64,000 nucleotides of DNA from an uncultured Lachnospiraceae bacterium (GCA_948794795.1 CAQGLR010000004.1:119089-183088); one strand, 5' to 3'; positions 9,869-19,838 are shown, numbered from the stretch's first letter. The notes: a model not told the origin generated them from the sequence alone. Numbers and translations are program-made.

Positions 9869-10253
9869 CTTTCATTTTCCTGTTTTTCATCATCTGTCCC
9901 ATAATTTCCTTAAATGATGTATCGTTTAATTTAGCCTTCTGGATAGATTGTTCTATACTGGCAAGTTCCAGTTCATCCCCAGAAAGTTCTGTAAGTTTAA
10001 TTATATTATCTTTTGATGTCATAATTGCAACAAACTTACTTCCAATTTCTACTATATAAATAACCTTGCCAGGAGACAACTGGTATGATTCAACTACATT
10101 AATATTGCCAGAACCTTTTCTTATAAGACCGGATTTGGCATACCACTTAGTAAAATAAAAAGCTAGAAAAAGGATTCCTATAAAAACGATAAACAGTGCA
10201 ATAAACCTGAAAACGCCGGCAGCTGCAGAAAACTCAGTTATCAAAACCCACAT
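9843..10253 (-). CDS. fliO: Flagellar biosynthesis protein FliO (FliZ)
   Basis: 136 residues. One membrane helix near residues 13-35 is followed by a small soluble domain with the FliO-like pattern NVVESYQLSPGKVIYIVEIG and a charged C-terminal tail. FliO is a scaffold for assembly of the FliP ring. The ribosome site is GGAGG seven bases upstream. In Bacillus cheY lies between fliY and this gene; here it does not. Confidence 0.88.
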   Translation of the reverse strand: MWVLITEFSAAAGVFRFIALFIVFIGILFLAFYFTKWYAKSGLIRKGSGNINVVESYQLSPGKVIYIVEIGSKFVAIMTSKDNIIKLTELSGDELELASIEQSIQKAKLNDTSFKEIMGQMMKNRKMKDDEKNNEK

Positions 10254-10322
10254 ATCTACACCTCCGGCATTTTTATACTCTTACTATTAGGAAAACTGGC
10301 TGGAATATCCAGCTTAGTTTTA

Positions 10323-11459
10323 TTATTTGGTTATTTCTGTTAATCTTATACCAAAACTCTCTTCAATAACAACTACCTCACCTTTAGCAACAAACTTGCC
10401 ATTTACAAGAACATCAACAGGTTCGCCTGCAAGCTTGTCAAGTTCTATAATTGTACCTGGTGCAAAATCAAGAATTTCCTTTATTGACTTATTAGTACGT
10501 CCAAGTTCTACAGTAACTTCGAGAGGGACGTCCATAATCAGGTCAATATTCTCCTGCTGCATAAGCGGGCTTACACCTGCATTAAATGGCTGGAACTGTG
10601 CCGTCTGAACATTTACATTCTGCACAGGCATCATATATGGCTGCTGCATCATTGGCTGTTGCTGCATCATAGAAGGATCCATCATTGGCTGTTGCATCAT
10701 TGGCTGCTGCTGCATCATGGAAGGATCCATAGCAGGCTGCTGCATTGGTGCAGGCTGTGGAGCTGCTGGTGCTGGTTCAGGCTGTGAATTCTTGCTCATT
10801 GTATTGCCAATAAATTTATTATAAAGTTCCCTTGCAAAATCACAAGGATATAACTGCATAATCTGGCTGTCTACCAGATCACCTATTTTCATATCAAACG
10901 CAACCTGTACTATCTGGTCTTCAAGGAAACTTGAAATTGCATAATCCTCAATAGTATCATTCAGGTCTACAAGACTTGCTGAAGGCGGGCTTATATCCAC
11001 TTTCCTTTCAAGCATTGAAGAAAGGGAAGTTGCCGCTGAACCCATCATCTGGTTCATGGCTTCACTTATGGCACTAAGATGCAGCTCAGACAAATCACCT
11101 TCTGTATTAGTACCATCACCACCCATCATAAGGTCTGTGATTATCTTAACATCATGTTCCTTCAGAATAAGTATATTATTGCCATCTATACCTTCTATAT
11201 ACGAAATATGTATAAACACACATGGCCTGTCATACTGTTCTGATAATTCATTGATTGTTACATAAGAAACTCTTGGTGTTGTAATAGTAACTTTATTATT
11301 TAAAAGCGTAGATAAAGTAGTAGCTGCGGTACCCATATTAATATTGGCAATCTCACCAACGGCATCTCTTTCTGCTTCGCTTAATAATTCACCATCAGCT
11401 TGTGTTTCACTTCCACCTGTCAATGCATCAATCTCTTCTTGCGATAACATTCCATCCAT
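10323..11459 (-). CDS. fliY: Flagellar motor switch phosphatase FliY (CheC/SpoA fusion)
   Basis: 378 residues. The N-terminal SQEEIDALTGG motif, shared with FliM, is predicted to bind CheY-P. Two CheC-like phosphatase repeats follow: SEAERDAVGEIANINMGTAA, and a second near LSAISEAMNQMMGSAATSL. Next is a Met/Gln/Pro-rich linker (residues about 225-290) and a C-terminal SpoA (FliN) domain (about 305-378) ending in VVVIEESFGIRLTEI. It sits in the C-ring and dephosphorylates CheY-P. It is four bases after fliM. Confidence 0.95.
   Translation of the reverse strand: MDGMLSQEEIDALTGGSETQADGELLSEAERDAVGEIANINMGTAATTLSTLLNNKVTITTPRVSYVTINELSEQYDRPCVFIHISYIEGIDGNNILILKEHDVKIITDLMMGGDGTNTEGDLSELHLSAISEAMNQMMGSAATSLSSMLERKVDISPPSASLVDLNDTIEDYAISSFLEDQIVQVAFDMKIGDLVDSQIMQLYPCDFARELYNKFIGNTMSKNSQPEPAPAAPQPAPMQQPAMDPSMMQQQPMMQQPMMDPSMMQQQPMMQQPYMMPVQNVNVQTAQFQPFNAGVSPLMQQENIDLIMDVPLEVTVELGRTNKSIKEILDFAPGTIIELDKLAGEPVDVLVNGKFVAKGEVVVIEESFGIRLTEITK
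10634..10750. repeat. Short tandem repeats in the fliY linker
   Basis: Repeated units related to GGCTGCTGCATCAT and GAAGGATCCAT encode the MMQQQPMMQQPMMDPS-type linker between the CheC and SpoA domains of FliY. The copies are nearly identical at DNA level, so length variation by slippage is likely. Confidence 0.75.
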
Positions 11460-11463
11460 AGTC

Positions 11464-12444
11464 CTATTGCTCCTCCCTTATAATTGATGTAACCCGGACA
11501 GCATATGAATCCATTGTTGCACCCGGTAATGCAGTAAATTTCTTGATACTTCCCACATAAACATCAAGCTCATCTTCAACTTTGGTATTAAGTTTAATTA
11601 TATCACCAATCTGTATATTCATAAAATCGTTTACTGAAATCGAACTTCTTCCAAGCATAGCCCTGACAGGAATCTTTGCCCTGTCAATTATAGCCTCAAT
11701 ATCATCACTATATGCACCCGCATCATGGTGTTTCATGCTTGAATACCAGTACTTTGTATTCAGCTTGTCAATAACTGGTTCTACACAAGAGAAAGGAATA
11801 CATATATTCATAAGTCCTTCTACAGAGCCAATTTTAATGCTGAGTGTTACAATTGCAGTCATCTCACTTGGAGATATAAACTGTGCAAACTGGGAATTAG
11901 TTTCTATCCTTTCAAGCCTTGGTTCTACTGAAACAACGCTTTCCCAAGGGTCAATCATCAGGTTAGTGCAGATATCAAGTATCTTTTCTAATATAATAAG
12001 CTCAATTTCTGTAAACTCCCTGCTTTTGGCAAGAGGTGCACCCCCGCCTCCAAGCATACGGTCTACTATAGTGAATCCAATATTTGTAGCCAGTTCAATT
12101 ATAATATTGCCATCCAGTGGAGCAAAATTGACTACTCCCAGCAGTACTGGGTTAGATAACGCATTGGCAAATTCTGAATAAGTATTTGCTTCTGCATTCA
12201 ATACCTCTACCTGTATATTCTTACGGAGATATGCAGGCAGATTGGTAGATAAAAGACGGCCATAATTCTCAAATATAATTTCCAGTGTCCTCAAGTGGTC
12301 TTTTGAGAACTTAGAAGGTCTTGCAAAATTATAATTTTTTACACTCTTTTCAGGAGTTTCATTCAGCTGGTTAGCATCAAGTTCGCCGTTATTCAATGCG
12401 TTCAGCAGATTATCTATCTCTTCCTGAGATAAGGTATCTCCCAT
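11464..12444 (-). CDS. fliM: Flagellar motor switch protein FliM
   Basis: 326 residues. The N-terminal TLSQEEIDNLLNAL motif binds CheY-P. A central CheC-like domain contains the signature DRMLGGGG, and a C-terminal SpoA domain ends the protein. FliM is a C-ring component that sets rotation direction. The ATG at 12444 has GAGGTG six bases upstream; an open frame to 12531 has no ribosome site. It is followed four bases later by fliY. Confidence 0.96.
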   Translation of the reverse strand: MGDTLSQEEIDNLLNALNNGELDANQLNETPEKSVKNYNFARPSKFSKDHLRTLEIIFENYGRLLSTNLPAYLRKNIQVEVLNAEANTYSEFANALSNPVLLGVVNFAPLDGNIIIELATNIGFTIVDRMLGGGGAPLAKSREFTEIELIILEKILDICTNLMIDPWESVVSVEPRLERIETNSQFAQFISPSEMTAIVTLSIKIGSVEGLMNICIPFSCVEPVIDKLNTKYWYSSMKHHDAGAYSDDIEAIIDRAKIPVRAMLGRSSISVNDFMNIQIGDIIKLNTKVEDELDVYVGSIKKFTALPGATMDSYAVRVTSIIREEQ

Positions 12445-12615
12445 TCTTTTCACCTCACACCCGGACAAGTGGATACAAATATCCGGTTCATTATACAAAG
12501 CTTTTATAAAAGCCATGCTCCGCAAAAGCAAAATTTGTAATCCATCCTGCTCTCACAAATATTATACCTTGCTAATAATACCATACTTTTAATATAAATT
12601 AAAGTACAAATTGAA

Positions 12616-13137
12616 CTATTGGTGCATAAAATTCTTCAAAGTGAGTTCCACTATTGATTTAGTACCAAATCTTTCCTGTATCTGCTCTAACGATTCTTTC
12701 TTAATAAGGTCTTCTGTAATATCATCATTATTATGTGACTGCATTACAGAACGGATAATATCAGTAATTGTTGACTGGTAACCAGTAATCTTGTCTGTTT
12801 TAAAATCATCATAATCATCAGCTTCTTTATTTACGCCAATTGAAAAGCCATCAAATAATGCATAGTGGTCTTTTTTATCAGAAGTACCAGCTTTAAGGTT
12901 TACTGTCTGCTGTGCTTCAAAAGCAACCTCTGTATACTCCAGGTCACTTACCTTATATCCTTCATCTGGCTGGGCATCCCCTGGATCAAGCTCAATATTT
13001 AAGACAGAAGCCACTTGTGTAATAAGTTTGTTTGACTTCTGGAATGTTGGCATCATTACAAAGAACATAATTGCAGTTAAAACAACATTTACTACAGTTA
13101 AAGCAGTAATAATAACACTAAAAATATTTTTCTTCAT
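12616..13137 (-). CDS. fliL: Flagellar basal body-associated protein FliL
   Basis: 173 residues. A single N-terminal membrane helix (about residues 5-28) is followed by an extracytoplasmic domain; the C-terminus has the family pattern ending in ELTLKNFMHQ. FliL rings surround stators and raise motor output in several bacteria. It lies between motB and fliM. The 171 bp after it (12445-12615) hold no gene. Confidence 0.88.
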   Translation of the reverse strand: MKKNIFSVIITALTVVNVVLTAIMFFVMMPTFQKSNKLITQVASVLNIELDPGDAQPDEGYKVSDLEYTEVAFEAQQTVNLKAGTSDKKDHYALFDGFSIGVNKEADDYDDFKTDKITGYQSTITDIIRSVMQSHNNDDITEDLIKKESLEQIQERFGTKSIVELTLKNFMHQ

Positions 13138-13156
13138 TATATTTACACACCTTTCC

Positions 13157-13960
13157 TTAATGAGTATTGCTATATATTTTAATCTCTACACGCCTGTTCC
13201 TTGCCCGCCCGCTGGCAGTACTGTTATTAGCAACAGGAATGGACTCCCCGCGTCCTGACGCTTCAAGGTTTTTAGGTTTAAGCCCCTTAACATTCTGGAG
13301 GTATTCCAGGACTTTGGTAGCCCTTGCAGTTGAAAGCCATAAGTTACTAGGATATGCAGCGCTGCTTATAGGCACGTTATCTGTATGCCCTTCTATCTTA
13401 ATAAGCTTTCCAGAATAACTTTTAAGTATATCCCCAACCCTGCTAAGTACCTTTTTAGCCCCGTCTGGTATCTCAGCGCTTCCAGATTCAAAGAGCAGGT
13501 CACCACTAAGTGAAATCATTACATACTGGTAACTGTCATCTATTGTTACATCTACAGAATCTTCAAGACGCTTCTGTTCTGTCTGCTCCACTACATCACT
13601 ATAAAGTTCCTCTGTCTTTTTCTTCTGTTCTTCTTCAAGCTTTTCCATAAATTCTGAAAGAGGGTCTTCTTCATTCTCTGACTCATTTGCCTTACCCATA
13701 TCAGAAAAGTATTCATCAAGATTATTCAGCTGGGTAGCACCACTTGAAACGAGCACACCCTCACCGATAGCCTGTGCACCCCCATTAAAAATACTAAAAC
13801 TGTTGGACAGTGATGCAACAAGCTCTGCATACTTTACCTCATCTACATTAGACATTGAAAACAAAAGTACGAAGAAACAAAGCAATAAGTTCATCAAATC
13901 TGAGAAAGTATCTTTCCAGCCATCGGTTTTGATTTCTTCTTCTTGTTTTTTCTTTGCCAT
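13157..13960 (-). CDS. motB: Flagellar stator protein MotB
   Basis: 267 residues. It has a short cytoplasmic tail, then one membrane helix with the conserved ion-binding Asp D21 (FSDLMNLLLCFF), a linker, and a C-terminal OmpA-like peptidoglycan-binding domain (IEGHTDNVP, RATKVLEYL, RRVEIKI). Start and motA stop overlap as TAATG. The ion (H+ or Na+) cannot be told with confidence from sequence. Confidence 0.95.
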   Translation of the reverse strand: MAKKKQEEEIKTDGWKDTFSDLMNLLLCFFVLLFSMSNVDEVKYAELVASLSNSFSIFNGGAQAIGEGVLVSSGATQLNNLDEYFSDMGKANESENEEDPLSEFMEKLEEEQKKKTEELYSDVVEQTEQKRLEDSVDVTIDDSYQYVMISLSGDLLFESGSAEIPDGAKKVLSRVGDILKSYSGKLIKIEGHTDNVPISSAAYPSNLWLSTARATKVLEYLQNVKGLKPKNLEASGRGESIPVANNSTASGRARNRRVEIKIYSNTH

Positions 13961-14778
13961 TAAGCCTCACCACCTTCAGGAGCACCGCCTTCGTCACCAC
14001 CTTCGCTCATTGCATCACGTACTGATGGAGCAAGGAATGATTTCAGCTTCTCTTCTATAACTCTTGGGTTCTCTCCTGCTTGTATTGATAAAAGACCTTC
14101 TACCATTATCTCTTTCATCTTTATTTCATCAGTATTGTGCATTTTAAGCTTAAATGAAATAGGCACACATATCCAGTTCGCAAGAAGTGAACCATACAAT
14201 GTAGTAAGAAGTGCTATTGCCATATTAGGTCCGATTTTTGCCATATCTTCCATGTTATAAAGCATGTTTACCAGACCTACAAGGGTACCAATCATACCCC
14301 ATGCAGGACCCATGCTGCCCCAGTTAGCCCAGAACATAATTTTGTCATTATGCCTTTCATCTATAGCACCAAGTTCAGTATCCATAATATTTCTTACAAG
14401 CTCAGGATCAGTACCATCAACTATAAGCATAATACCCTTTTTTAAGAAATCATCTTCAATATTATTGGCTGCCTCTTCCAAAGCAAGCAATCCTTCTTTA
14501 CGTGCAACATTAGATAAGTTAATAATATTCCTTATACCCTCAGCTGGGTCGATTTTATGTACTTTCAATGCAAGGGAAAATGACTTAAATGAAGCTATAA
14601 AAGCTGGAAAAGTCTTTGCCTGCATTAACATACAGCATATGGAACCACCCAATGTAATAAATATAGAAACCAGGTCATAGAAGTGCCCCATAGCTGCTGG
14701 TCCTTCTTCACCAGTAACAATACCAAGAATAACCATGACAGCACACACAACCATTCCTACAATTGTTGTAATATCCAC
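13960..14778 (-). CDS. motA: Flagellar stator protein MotA
   Basis: 272 residues with four membrane helices and the MotA signature around WGMIGTLVGLVNML. It forms the ion channel with MotB. The start is GTG at 14778 preceded by AAGGTGG. The C-terminus is acidic and Gly-rich (EGGDEGGAPEGGEA). In Bacillus motAB is elsewhere; its placement inside the fla operon after flgE and flbD is common in Clostridia. Confidence 0.95.
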   Translation of the reverse strand: MDITTIVGMVVCAVMVILGIVTGEEGPAAMGHFYDLVSIFITLGGSICCMLMQAKTFPAFIASFKSFSLALKVHKIDPAEGIRNIINLSNVARKEGLLALEEAANNIEDDFLKKGIMLIVDGTDPELVRNIMDTELGAIDERHNDKIMFWANWGSMGPAWGMIGTLVGLVNMLYNMEDMAKIGPNMAIALLTTLYGSLLANWICVPISFKLKMHNTDEIKMKEIMVEGLLSIQAGENPRVIEEKLKSFLAPSVRDAMSEGGDEGGAPEGGEA

Positions 14779-14854
14779 AACTTACACCACCTTATAATTA
14801 ATAGTAAGAGCATATATACATGTAAAATTATGTATATTATATATAAATTCTACA

Positions 14855-15043
14855 TTATACGGTAGAATTACATTCTCTCCTAAACAATTTTACTAAATTT
14901 TTCACGTTCTGTCTACTTTCTTTTACAATTATTTTTTTACCAGTGGTCAACGTGATAACCGTATCCGGTGTTTCTTCAACTGTTTCAATCAAATCTGAGT
15001 TAATTGTAATAACTGAATCATTAAGTTTAGTCACATCAATCAT
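14855..15043 (-). CDS. flbD: Flagellar protein FlbD
   Basis: 62 residues, the normal length of the small FlbD family (MIDVTKLN, TLTTGKKIIVKES). Family members lie after flgE in many Firmicutes and spirochaetes; function is not well defined. The ATG at 15043 follows a run GGGGGAGGGGG. An upstream extension to 15094 is unlikely. Confidence 0.87.
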   Translation of the reverse strand: MIDVTKLNDSVITINSDLIETVEETPDTVITLTTGKKIIVKESRQNVKNLVKLFRRECNSTV

Positions 15044-15162
15044 ATAAAACCCCCTCCCCCTTTCTTCTGTACCCCCACAGCTTAAAGCTATCATATGTCA
15101 AATCCTTCTCCATAAAAGAATCTAAGCCTCCCTGCTTAAATACAGAATAATTTCATTTTAAA

Positions 15163-15212
15163 ATAAGCCGGCAACAGGCAGCAATTATGGGTACTGCTTA
15201 TTGCCGGCTTAT
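15163..15212 (-). terminator. Possible partial terminator between flgE and flbD
   Basis: The 12-base arms ATAAGCCGGCAA and TTGCCGGCTTAT flank a 26-base loop, followed on the minus strand by TTATTTT. It may reduce transcription into flbD-motAB or act as a processing stem. 15213-15303 shows no other feature. Confidence 0.5.
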
Positions 15213-15303
15213 AATTACTTTTCCATTTATAATTATAACACAACTGGATATAATTTGCTAATAAATTTTAATATTAGTTAATAGTTATATCCAAAATTAA
15301 CTA

Positions 15304-16833
15304 TTAACGTTTAAGGTTTACGAGTTCCTCAAGCATACCATCAGATACTGAAATAATACGTGAATTAGCCTGGAAACCACGCTGTGTTGTTATCATTGTT
15401 GTAAATTCCTGTGAAAGGTCAACGTTTGACATTTCAAGGGCACCTGGAGTAAAACTTCCTGAAAGTTCAATAGCTTCACCAACACCATCAAATAACCCTG
15501 AGTTAAGTGTCTGTGCAAATAAACTGTCACCAACTGCCTCAAGTCCTGAAGGGTTAGAGAATGTTGCAACTGCTATCTGTGCAAGCAGTTTCTTTGAACC
15601 ATTGTTATATGTACCATAAACCATTCCCTTATCATCAATAGAAATACCTGTCATAGTACCTGATACATTACCTGCACCTGAATAATTGGTATCAGAAGCA
15701 CCTTTCTTATATGTAACACTTGAAACACCAGAAGTTGAATATTGTGTAAGCTTAGAGAAGTCAACAGTAATACCACCCATTTTACTAGTAGTATTATATT
15801 TATTAAATGTATCTTCTAAAGCACCAGTACCTGTTTTAGCATCAACACTAAAAAGAATTCCTTTTGTTGCATATAATGATGTATCAGGATCAAGACCAGT
15901 AAGATCAGTTGATATGAAGTTACCTGTATTAGAATCAAATTTTAATGTAGCTGCTTTATCACCTTTTAATTTTAATTTACCTGTATTTTCATCTACTGTT
16001 TCTGCTGTATATTTGCCCTCACCAAGTGTAACTTCTGTTGGTCTTGCCGCATATTTCACCTTTCCATCTGCATCTACTGTTTTTTGCACAAATATAGACT
16101 CACCATTTTCATTAAATACATCAGCTAATGTTATACTATAAGTACCATCAGCCTTACCATTACTATAAACCATCATCTTAGCAGTATATACCTGTCCAAG
16201 CTTGTCATAAAAACTAAATGTCACAGGTGAGCCTTCATTTGTAGTTACTTCTGTGGGATCTGTTACAGAAACATCTGGATCCATCTTATCTATATTACCA
16301 TTTAATGTAATATTTTCTGTAGCTGTAGGTGCATAATTTGTATTATCTGGTGACATAACTGTAAGGTCTTTTACTATATCTTTTACTATCTCACCTTGTG
16401 CGTTAGCCATCCATCCCTGTATTGTACCACCATTTGTAAGGGAATAGAGAGTACCCTGCTCATCTACGTTAAGTGCGCCTGCCTTTGAGAAATATGTAGC
16501 CCCGCCCGACTTTACAATTAAGAATGAATCACCATTAATTGCCAGGTCAAGTGCCCTGTTTGTTGAAGAAGTACCACCCTGTTCTGTAATATTTGTTGTG
16601 ATTGAGGCTATCTGTGAGCCAAGACCTATCTGCTTTGCGTTCGTACCTGCTGTACCTGTTGCAGCATCTGGTCCTGTTGCAGCAGAAATATTCTGGTAAA
16701 ACATATCTTTAAAGTTAGCTGAACTAGCTTTAAAACCTACTGTGTTTACGTTTGCGATGTTATTACCTATAACATCCATTCTTGTCTGGTGTGTCTTAAG
16801 ACCTGCAACACCAGAGAAAAGTGATCTCATCAT
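15304..16833 (-). CDS. flgE: Flagellar hook protein FlgE
   Basis: 509 residues. The N-terminal rod/hook motif is RSLFSGVAGLKTHQTRMDVI with NNIANVNTVGFK, and the C-terminal D0 helix is TTQRGFQANSRIISVSDGML. The central region (about 150-420) is an extended variable domain. FlgE subunits build the hook. The ATG at 16833 has AGGAGG nine bases upstream; a longer frame to 16884 has no site. Confidence 0.95.
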   Translation of the reverse strand: MMRSLFSGVAGLKTHQTRMDVIGNNIANVNTVGFKASSANFKDMFYQNISAATGPDAATGTAGTNAKQIGLGSQIASITTNITEQGGTSSTNRALDLAINGDSFLIVKSGGATYFSKAGALNVDEQGTLYSLTNGGTIQGWMANAQGEIVKDIVKDLTVMSPDNTNYAPTATENITLNGNIDKMDPDVSVTDPTEVTTNEGSPVTFSFYDKLGQVYTAKMMVYSNGKADGTYSITLADVFNENGESIFVQKTVDADGKVKYAARPTEVTLGEGKYTAETVDENTGKLKLKGDKAATLKFDSNTGNFISTDLTGLDPDTSLYATKGILFSVDAKTGTGALEDTFNKYNTTSKMGGITVDFSKLTQYSTSGVSSVTYKKGASDTNYSGAGNVSGTMTGISIDDKGMVYGTYNNGSKKLLAQIAVATFSNPSGLEAVGDSLFAQTLNSGLFDGVGEAIELSGSFTPGALEMSNVDLSQEFTTMITTQRGFQANSRIISVSDGMLEELVNLKR

Positions 16834-16971
16834 AACTTTTTTCCTCCTTAATCTGTCCAGGAATACTTTAAACTTATCTGCCATTCAAAGTTCTATGCTT
16901 CCTTGTGAGGTCCAGCAATAAGCTTCCTGGTTAAGACAACTTCAAATAACTATAATTAATTATATATCATA

Positions 16972-17367
16972 TCATCCAATTACTGCACCATCTATATTTG
17001 TAAATATAGAATCTGCTGAACCGCCTACTGCAGTAACTACTATATTACTTTTTACATTAACGATAAATGCTAAATCATCTACCATTACCAAAGACTCCCG
17101 GATTCCTTTCTCACGTGCCTTCGTAGTACCATTTTCTAAACGCTCCATCTGCTCCGCAGACAGGTTAATATTTCTTGTTGCAAGCCTCTGGCTGGCATGT
17201 TTAGAAAATTTTAATCCATCAGCCTTTACAGACTGTGTGTTATTTAATACTTCCTGGAATGAAAGCTGTGGTTTTAAGGAATTAGCATTACTTGCTGCCC
17301 TCTGGCTGCTTAAAAGCCTGTTTGCCATCTGGTCTATTGATGAATAATTTTCATTAAGTTTATTCAT
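16972..17367 (-). CDS. Flagellar operon protein, TIGR02530-like
   Basis: 131 residues matching the small flagellar-operon family that lies between flgD and flgE in Firmicutes (pattern LKFSKHASQRLATRNI and a C-terminal FIVNVKSNIVVTAVG). It has no membrane segment. Function is unknown; a hook-assembly role is inferred from position. The ribosome site is AAGGAGG before the ATG at 17367. Confidence 0.8.
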   Translation of the reverse strand: MNKLNENYSSIDQMANRLLSSQRAASNANSLKPQLSFQEVLNNTQSVKADGLKFSKHASQRLATRNINLSAEQMERLENGTTKAREKGIRESLVMVDDLAFIVNVKSNIVVTAVGGSADSIFTNIDGAVIG

Positions 17368-17395
17368 ATGCCATCCTCCTTAAATCTAAAACCTG

Positions 17396-18277
17396 TTACA
17401 CAGCTAATGTCTTTCCATCCCCTGTGCTTCCACTATTATCTGTACCACTTCCTCCAGTTGCTGTACTGCCGCCAGAATTATTTCCACCGTTTGCAGAATC
17501 ATCAGGTTTCTCTGGTTCTTTTGGCTTTTCTGCTGTAGCAATTCCCTTTATTACAAGGGTTACATCTTCATAGCTGACTGTCTTGTTAGGGTCATCAAAT
17601 ACAAATGCTATATTATATGTACCTGCATCCATCCATGCAACAGCATCTTTGTTAATTGTAACAACACCATCTTTAAATGATACATATTTTGGATCAATAG
17701 TTGTTGTTTCACCTTTTGCATCTACAATTCCAATTCCAATGCTTCCTGCCTTAAACTCATCCTCACCAAGTGATACACCATTAATAACAATATTCTGTGG
17801 GTCATGGTGAAGGAATTTTATTTCCTGTTCCTTAACTGATGGAAGCTTCTGCATTATTACATAACTGCTGTCTATTACCTTGACAATATCATCATATGAA
17901 TACTCAGTCCCGTTTATTGAAACAAATGCCTCGCCATTCTTCATATTTACAAAGTCAACGACACCCTCTGCCTCTTCATGGTGCCCGCCTTCTCCTGTAG
18001 AAGAAACATATACATATTTCCCAACAAGTGAAAATGCTGATGTATGCTGTGTTACATCTGTCATATTCTGCATGTATTCAAGCTCTGTAAACTGTGCAAG
18101 CTGTGCCACATATTCTGTATTGTCTGTAGGCTCAAGAGGGTCCTGGTATTTCATCTGTGTCACAAGCAGCAGAAGGAAGTCTTCCTTGCCAAGCTGTGAG
18201 CCGACTTTTCTTTCTTCCTGCAGGCTTGAAGGTGAATCTACCTTGCCATCTATTACATTTGCTATTAAATCACTCAT
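17396..18277 (-). CDS. flgD: Flagellar hook capping protein FlgD
   Basis: 293 residues. The N-terminal FlgD signature is GKEDFLLLLVTQMKYQDPLEPTD-like, with AQFTELEYMQN after it. A Gly/Ser/Thr-rich tail (about 255-293) follows the Ig/tudor-like part. FlgD caps the growing hook. It lies between fliK and the TIGR02530 gene as usual. Confidence 0.92.
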   Translation of the reverse strand: MSDLIANVIDGKVDSPSSLQEERKVGSQLGKEDFLLLLVTQMKYQDPLEPTDNTEYVAQLAQFTELEYMQNMTDVTQHTSAFSLVGKYVYVSSTGEGGHHEEAEGVVDFVNMKNGEAFVSINGTEYSYDDIVKVIDSSYVIMQKLPSVKEQEIKFLHHDPQNIVINGVSLGEDEFKAGSIGIGIVDAKGETTTIDPKYVSFKDGVVTINKDAVAWMDAGTYNIAFVFDDPNKTVSYEDVTLVIKGIATAEKPKEPEKPDDSANGGNNSGGSTATGGSGTDNSGSTGDGKTLAV

Positions 18278-18319
18278 TTTATTCCTCCTTCCAGAAATTT
18301 TATTACTGGAATACCTGGT

Positions 18320-19789
18320 TTATGCTGTAAAGTCAATACTTGTTCCTGCATCAAGCCTTCTAGGTTTCTGGCTGGATATACTATCAGGTACAGCACTTCC
18401 ATCTTCTTCTATCCCAGAATTTTCAAAGTTAAACCTGAAACGTCTTCCGTCATTCTTCTCATAGTCTTTCTGTTCCTGCTGTGCATCTGCCTGGCTGCTC
18501 TGTGAAAATGCAAAATCAGATACTTCAACTTCTACTGCATCAACTTTAAGGCTTCTGCTTTCAATTGCTTCACGCAGGCTGTACATCTGGCTCTGTAAAG
18601 CTTCTTTTGCTTCTTCTGTCTGTACCGTAAAGTTAGCTGTCATTACACCATTCTTAGATGTAACAGAAATTAATACTTTTCCCAGGTTCTCTGGATTAAG
18701 CTGCATCTGCATAGTAGTAGTTTCTTTGCCAAGTGTTACTTTAACCTGCTCTATAACCTGGTTTACTATATCCACCATCTGCTGCTGGTTAGACTGCTGG
18801 GAACCAGGATTTCCCTGTACTTCTGCAACTGCTTTTCCTAAATTCTGCAAGAAAGCATTTGTACCATTAAGCGCTTCACCCTGGACAGGCTCTTTTGTTT
18901 CTGTCTGTGTACTTCCCTGCATTGCACTTTCTGTCTGGCCATCTGCCATCTGCTGGTTAGTGCCTGTGGTATTCTCTTTAACAGGGTTTTCCCTTGTCTG
19001 GACAATCTCCACATCTGGCTGGTCTGCTGGCTGTTTCTGTACCTCCTGTGCTGTTTCTGCTGTTTCTTTAACAACAGTTTCTGCCTTTGTATTACTAAAT
19101 AACTGCACATCTTCTGGAACATCAGCTTCTTCTGTATAAACTTCTGTTGTAACAGGGGTAACATCTTCCTGCACTGTCTGGACAGTATTATTATCTGTCA
19201 TAGAAAGGCTTTGTTCCAGTGCCTGCATAAAATCTTCTTTGGACATGCCTGTCATGCCTTCCCAGTCAATCTGTCCAATAGCATCTGCCAGATTGTTTAA
19301 ATCCATCATCATAAACTCATCTGTAAGCAGGTCTGTCACATCAGATGAACCATTAATAAATAAAACAAGCTGCTGCATATTTGCAACATCAAGCAGGTCA
19401 AGCGGTGCAAGACCCAGCGCTGCCATTGCATTAGCAAGTGTTGCATCATCAATCTCCAGTGCATCTTTTACCACATCAGTAATTTTGTCATTTACAGATT
19501 GTACCAGTGCAGCATCTTCTGTAATATTGCCATTATCCTGTGTACCTGAAGTATCCTCCATGCTTTTTACTGGCTGTTTCTGGCTGGATGGCTGGTCTGC
19601 CACCTGGACTGTCTGGACAGCATCCTGTTTTGGCTGCACATCTGCCTGTATATTACCTGTATTTGCTTTAGTGCTGATATCCATAAAACTGTTAAATGAA
19701 GCACTTCCCTTGTTTACTGGCTTAATGCTGCCAGGCTGTCCTGCAATATACGCTACATTATCCAGCGTAACTGCGTTTATTTCCTTCAT
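18320..19789 (-). CDS. fliK: Flagellar hook-length control protein FliK
   Basis: 489 residues. A long Gln/Thr/Val-rich middle region (about 40-340) is typical of FliK rulers, followed by the conserved C-terminal Flg_hook domain (MQLNPENLGKVLISV, LREAIESRSLKVDAVEVEV). It measures hook length and triggers the FlhB switch. The ATG at 19789 is preceded by AGGAGGTGGAACTG; the GTG at 19798 lies inside the ribosome site and is not the start. Confidence 0.9.
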   Translation of the reverse strand: MKEINAVTLDNVAYIAGQPGSIKPVNKGSASFNSFMDISTKANTGNIQADVQPKQDAVQTVQVADQPSSQKQPVKSMEDTSGTQDNGNITEDAALVQSVNDKITDVVKDALEIDDATLANAMAALGLAPLDLLDVANMQQLVLFINGSSDVTDLLTDEFMMMDLNNLADAIGQIDWEGMTGMSKEDFMQALEQSLSMTDNNTVQTVQEDVTPVTTEVYTEEADVPEDVQLFSNTKAETVVKETAETAQEVQKQPADQPDVEIVQTRENPVKENTTGTNQQMADGQTESAMQGSTQTETKEPVQGEALNGTNAFLQNLGKAVAEVQGNPGSQQSNQQQMVDIVNQVIEQVKVTLGKETTTMQMQLNPENLGKVLISVTSKNGVMTANFTVQTEEAKEALQSQMYSLREAIESRSLKVDAVEVEVSDFAFSQSSQADAQQEQKDYEKNDGRRFRFNFENSGIEEDGSAVPDSISSQKPRRLDAGTSIDFTA

Positions 19790-19838
19790 CAGTTCCACCT
19801 CCTTATAAATATTTGTATGCAGTAACTGCCACTTTTAG

